A DNA stretch of 7,355 nt from Thermoplasmata archaeon (GTDB taxonomy: Archaea > Thermoplasmatota > Thermoplasmata > Thermoplasmatales > Thermoplasmataceae), in assembly GCA_021845325.1 (NCBI GenBank), contig JAKBRR010000079.1, positions 1 through 7,355 on the forward strand, written 5' to 3'. The notes under the pieces are model-generated. The model ran no database searches. It was not told the origin of the DNA and was given only the letters and a program-made list of their open reading frames with translations. The position numbers and the translations under genes are program-made. Below, in pieces: positions 5,408 through 7,355 of the stretch; the stretch's first letter is position 1; every line of letters begins with the position of its first letter.

Positions 5408-6532
5408 ATGGATTTCGAGCTAAGTGACGAACTTAAGGATTTCAGGAAGATGGTAAGGGAATTTGCTTTGGACGAATTCACCAGTGAAGTTGCAAGAAAA
5501 CGTGATTTCGAAGAAAGCTACCCAGATGATTTAAGAGTGAAGTCATTGCAAAAGGGGATCATTGACTTTTCCAGTCCATGGAAAACAATGGTAGCCATTG
5601 AAGAGCTGTGCAGAGTCGATGCAGGTCTGGGAATATCAGTAACGGTTCCTTATTTCGGAGCAGAAGTTATAATGCTGTTTGGCAACGATGCCCAGAAAGA
5701 AAAATATCTTTCAGAGGTAAACAAAGGAAAGAAAATGATGGGACTCGCAGTTACTGAACCAGGAGGAGGGAGTGATGTTGCTGCAAACAAAACGGAGGCT
5801 GCCAAATCCGGGAATAAATATATACTCAACGGATCTAAAATGTTCATAACCAATGGTCAAATCGCAGACTTTTTTGTAATGCTTGCAAGAACCTCCAAAG
5901 CTGATTCAGCAAAGAAACACAGGGGTATGAGTACCTTCATCGTTGAATCAAAATTTAAAGGATTCTCAGCAAATAAGCTTGAGGGGAAACTTGGAGTTAG
6001 GGCCACAAACACTGCTGAGTTGATTCTCAATAACGTTGAGGTTCCAGAGGAAAACCTCATAGGAGAGGAAGGGAAAGGATTTTACTATATAATGACTTTT
6101 TTCAATATTTCCAGGGTGTTCGTTGCAGCGCAGGCCATAGGAGTTGCGCAGGGTGCCCTTGATCGAACACTTGAATATCTGAAGAATAACGCGCCATCAG
6201 GAGAATTGCAGAATGAATACGTTCAATTTACACTGTCTGACATGGCAACAAGAATTGAAGCTGCGCGGCTTCTTATGTATAAGGCGGCTTCCTACCTGTT
6301 TCAATTCAAGCCAAATCCCACCATAACAAGCATGGCAAAGGGATACGCCTCAGAGACAGCTGTTTTTGCATCTGAAAAGGCCATGGAACTTACAGGATTG
6401 TATGGATTGAGTGGAGATCTTGAAAGATATTTCAGAGATGCAAAAATCATGGAAATATGGGAAGGAACCAGTGAGGTAGAGAAATTGATTATTGCAAGGA
6501 TGCTAGAAAAGGAGAGTGATTCCAGTGAATGA
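5408..6532 (+). CDS. Acyl-CoA dehydrogenase, subunit with catalytic Glu (likely half of a heteromeric enzyme)
   Basis: A 374-residue FAD flavoprotein of the acyl-CoA dehydrogenase family, catalysing alpha,beta-desaturation of acyl-CoA with ETF as acceptor. The order is an N-terminal helical domain (about 1-110), a beta domain (112-218) and a C-terminal helical domain (222-370). The FAD/substrate motif is TEPGGGSD (116-123, usually TEPxAGSD), and FITNG is at 146-150. The catalytic base is Glu352 in IWEGTSEVEKLIIAR (350-364), placed as in medium-chain enzymes. Two family elements are missing. The R-x-x-F-G segment that contacts the neighbouring subunit's FAD is replaced by KNNAPSGEL (259-267). 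The N-terminal GGxG loop region is shortened around 45-60. The C-terminal GGxGY is also altered to TGLYGLSGD. It begins right after the thiolase stop and overlaps the next ACAD-like gene by 8 nt. An unusual homomeric enzyme remains the alternative. Confidence 0.9.
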   Translation: MDFELSDELKDFRKMVREFALDEFTSEVARKRDFEESYPDDLRVKSLQKGIIDFSSPWKTMVAIEELCRVDAGLGISVTVPYFGAEVIMLFGNDAQKEKYLSEVNKGKKMMGLAVTEPGGGSDVAANKTEAAKSGNKYILNGSKMFITNGQIADFFVMLARTSKADSAKKHRGMSTFIVESKFKGFSANKLEGKLGVRATNTAELILNNVEVPEENLIGEEGKGFYYIMTFFNISRVFVAAQAIGVAQGALDRTLEYLKNNAPSGELQNEYVQFTLSDMATRIEAARLLMYKAASYLFQFKPNPTITSMAKGYASETAVFASEKAMELTGLYGLSGDLERYFRDAKIMEIWEGTSEVEKLIIARMLEKESDSSE

Positions 6533-7355
6533 TGACTTGAAATTAATGAAGGAAACAGTGAGGGATTTTTCAGCAAAAAACATTGAAAACATAGCATTAA
6601 AAATAGAAAGGGAAGGGATCCATAAGGATCTACTGAAAAAACTTGCAGAGCAGGGATTTTTGGGAGCAACGGCGCCGCAGGAATATGGAGGTTCGGAACT
6701 GGATGGGGCTTCATACAGAGCCATTCTGGAAGAGCTCTCCTCGTTTTCTCCATCAGTTGGAGTTCTTGTTTTCTTATACAATTCCATAGCTTCTAAATTA
6801 TTGAATAAAGGAAAAGCAGGGGATTATCTTAAGGAGATACTCTCAGGTGAATCCACCCTTGGCTTTGGTTACGGAGAGATCCTGGAAGGGTATGGCAATT
6901 CGTCCGGAAATGAAGGTTCTGACGGAAAGGGAATTCTGAAGAAGGATGTAATTTTTCCAACTGCAAATAAGTTTATTGCCCTGGACGGGTCAGGTCAAAA
7001 TCTAATTCTTGCTAAGGGAAAGATAGAGAAAGCTAAAAACAAGAAATCTCTGGGAATCAGGGGATTAGGCATTTCTGACGTAATTATTGACACATCAGGC
7101 ACTGAGAATCTGGGTCTCAGATCAGATATTGTCAGGGCAATAGAAGATTCAAGTCTTGAGATAGCGGCAATTTATCTGGGAATAATCAAAGGTTCTCTAA
7201 ACAAAGCCATAGAATACGCCAAGGTTAGAACAACCTTTGATCACTATCTGAAAGATTACAGCCCTGTGGCATTTTCGCTTTCTAATTTAAGGGCGGAAGA
7301 GGAATTGCTCAGATCCTACATATACGAAACAGACAATGAGAATGGCAAAGGTTTG
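6525..7355 (+). CDS. Acyl-CoA dehydrogenase-like subunit, C-terminus cut by window edge
   Basis: The frame is open for 277 codons from a GTG at 6525 to the right edge. The GTG overlaps the end of the preceding ACAD by 8 nt and has GGAG ten bases upstream; an ATG at 6546 is an alternative start that removes seven residues. The N-terminal domain is clearly ACAD-like: LLKKLAEQGFLGATAPQEYG (37-56) followed by GSELDG (56-61), ILEELSS at 67-73, and a shortened beta domain (about 111-200). The FAD/substrate motif TEPxxGSD is absent; the corresponding segment reads LGFGYGEILEGYGNS (112-126). In contrast, the R-x-x-F segment is present as VRTTFDHYLKDYSPVAF (234-250, Arg235), the element the neighbouring subunit lacks. 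This suggests a non-canonical partner subunit that completes the FAD site of the first protein. Whether it has a catalytic Glu cannot be seen, because the C-terminus is off-window. Confidence 0.85.
   Translation, partial: MNDDLKLMKETVRDFSAKNIENIALKIEREGIHKDLLKKLAEQGFLGATAPQEYGGSELDGASYRAILEELSSFSPSVGVLVFLYNSIASKLLNKGKAGDYLKEILSGESTLGFGYGEILEGYGNSSGNEGSDGKGILKKDVIFPTANKFIALDGSGQNLILAKGKIEKAKNKKSLGIRGLGISDVIIDTSGTENLGLRSDIVRAIEDSSLEIAAIYLGIIKGSLNKAIEYAKVRTTFDHYLKDYSPVAFSLSNLRAEEELLRSYIYETDNENGKGL

Noticed and set aside
4246..5481. Several minus-strand open frames of 67-117 codons opposite the thiolase and the start of the first ACAD
   Set aside because: They lie antisense to well-recognised genes, have no family resemblance and no start signals; they follow from the codon use of the real genes.
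6301..6787. Minus-strand frames of 150 and 94 codons opposite the ACAD junction
   Set aside because: Both real ACAD frames on the plus strand are continuous and motif-rich here. The antisense translations are low-complexity Ser/Leu/Pro-rich with no recognisable domain.
1..7355. CRISPR arrays, insertion sequences, tRNA or rRNA genes
   Set aside because: I saw no spaced direct repeats, transposase-like frames, terminal repeats or tRNA cloverleaf signatures on either strand.

Overview
The window looks archaeal and most probably comes from the Thermoplasmata, though I cannot name a genus. The signs are oligo-T terminators, TATA-type promoters with short or absent leaders, frequent AGA/AGG and ATA codons, moderate AT-richness, and the particular mix of proteins. 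All six genes can be assigned to families. Five of them form an acyl-CoA beta-oxidation and electron-transfer module; the sixth is an MFS transporter.

Left half (minus strand): the order of transcription is etfB (2255-1512), etfA (1515-625), and then a membrane protein whose N-terminal 167 residues lie at 501-1, with the rest beyond the left edge. EtfB and EtfA overlap by ATGA and form the electron transfer flavoprotein. The membrane protein resembles the cytochrome-b-like N-terminus of membrane-bound Fe-S oxidoreductases thought to pass ETF electrons to menaquinone. A T-rich tract separates it from etfA, and it appears to have its own promoter.

Centre: a 405-nt stretch between the etfB start and the transporter holds the divergent promoters and two inverted repeats, but no gene that I can support. 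It is followed by a DHA2-like 14-TM MFS transporter (2661-4112, plus strand).

Right half (plus strand): a degradative thiolase (4214-5407) is followed with no gap by an acyl-CoA dehydrogenase (ACAD, 5408-6532). That gene overlaps by 8 nt a second ACAD-like gene (from 6525), which runs off the right edge. The likely flow is: acyl-CoA is oxidised by the ACAD pair, electrons go to EtfAB and then to the membrane Fe-S oxidoreductase and the quinone pool, and thiolase releases acetyl-CoA. Enoyl-CoA hydratase and 3-hydroxyacyl-CoA dehydrogenase are not in the window.

Two observations stand out. First, the two adjacent ACAD genes have complementary losses of FAD-site motifs, as expected of an obligate heteromeric acyl-CoA dehydrogenase. 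Second, an identical 14-bp box, TATGTCGAAATCGA, lies in the promoter regions of both the thiolase-ACAD operon and the membrane oxidoreductase gene, suggesting that oxidation and respiratory discharge are co-regulated.
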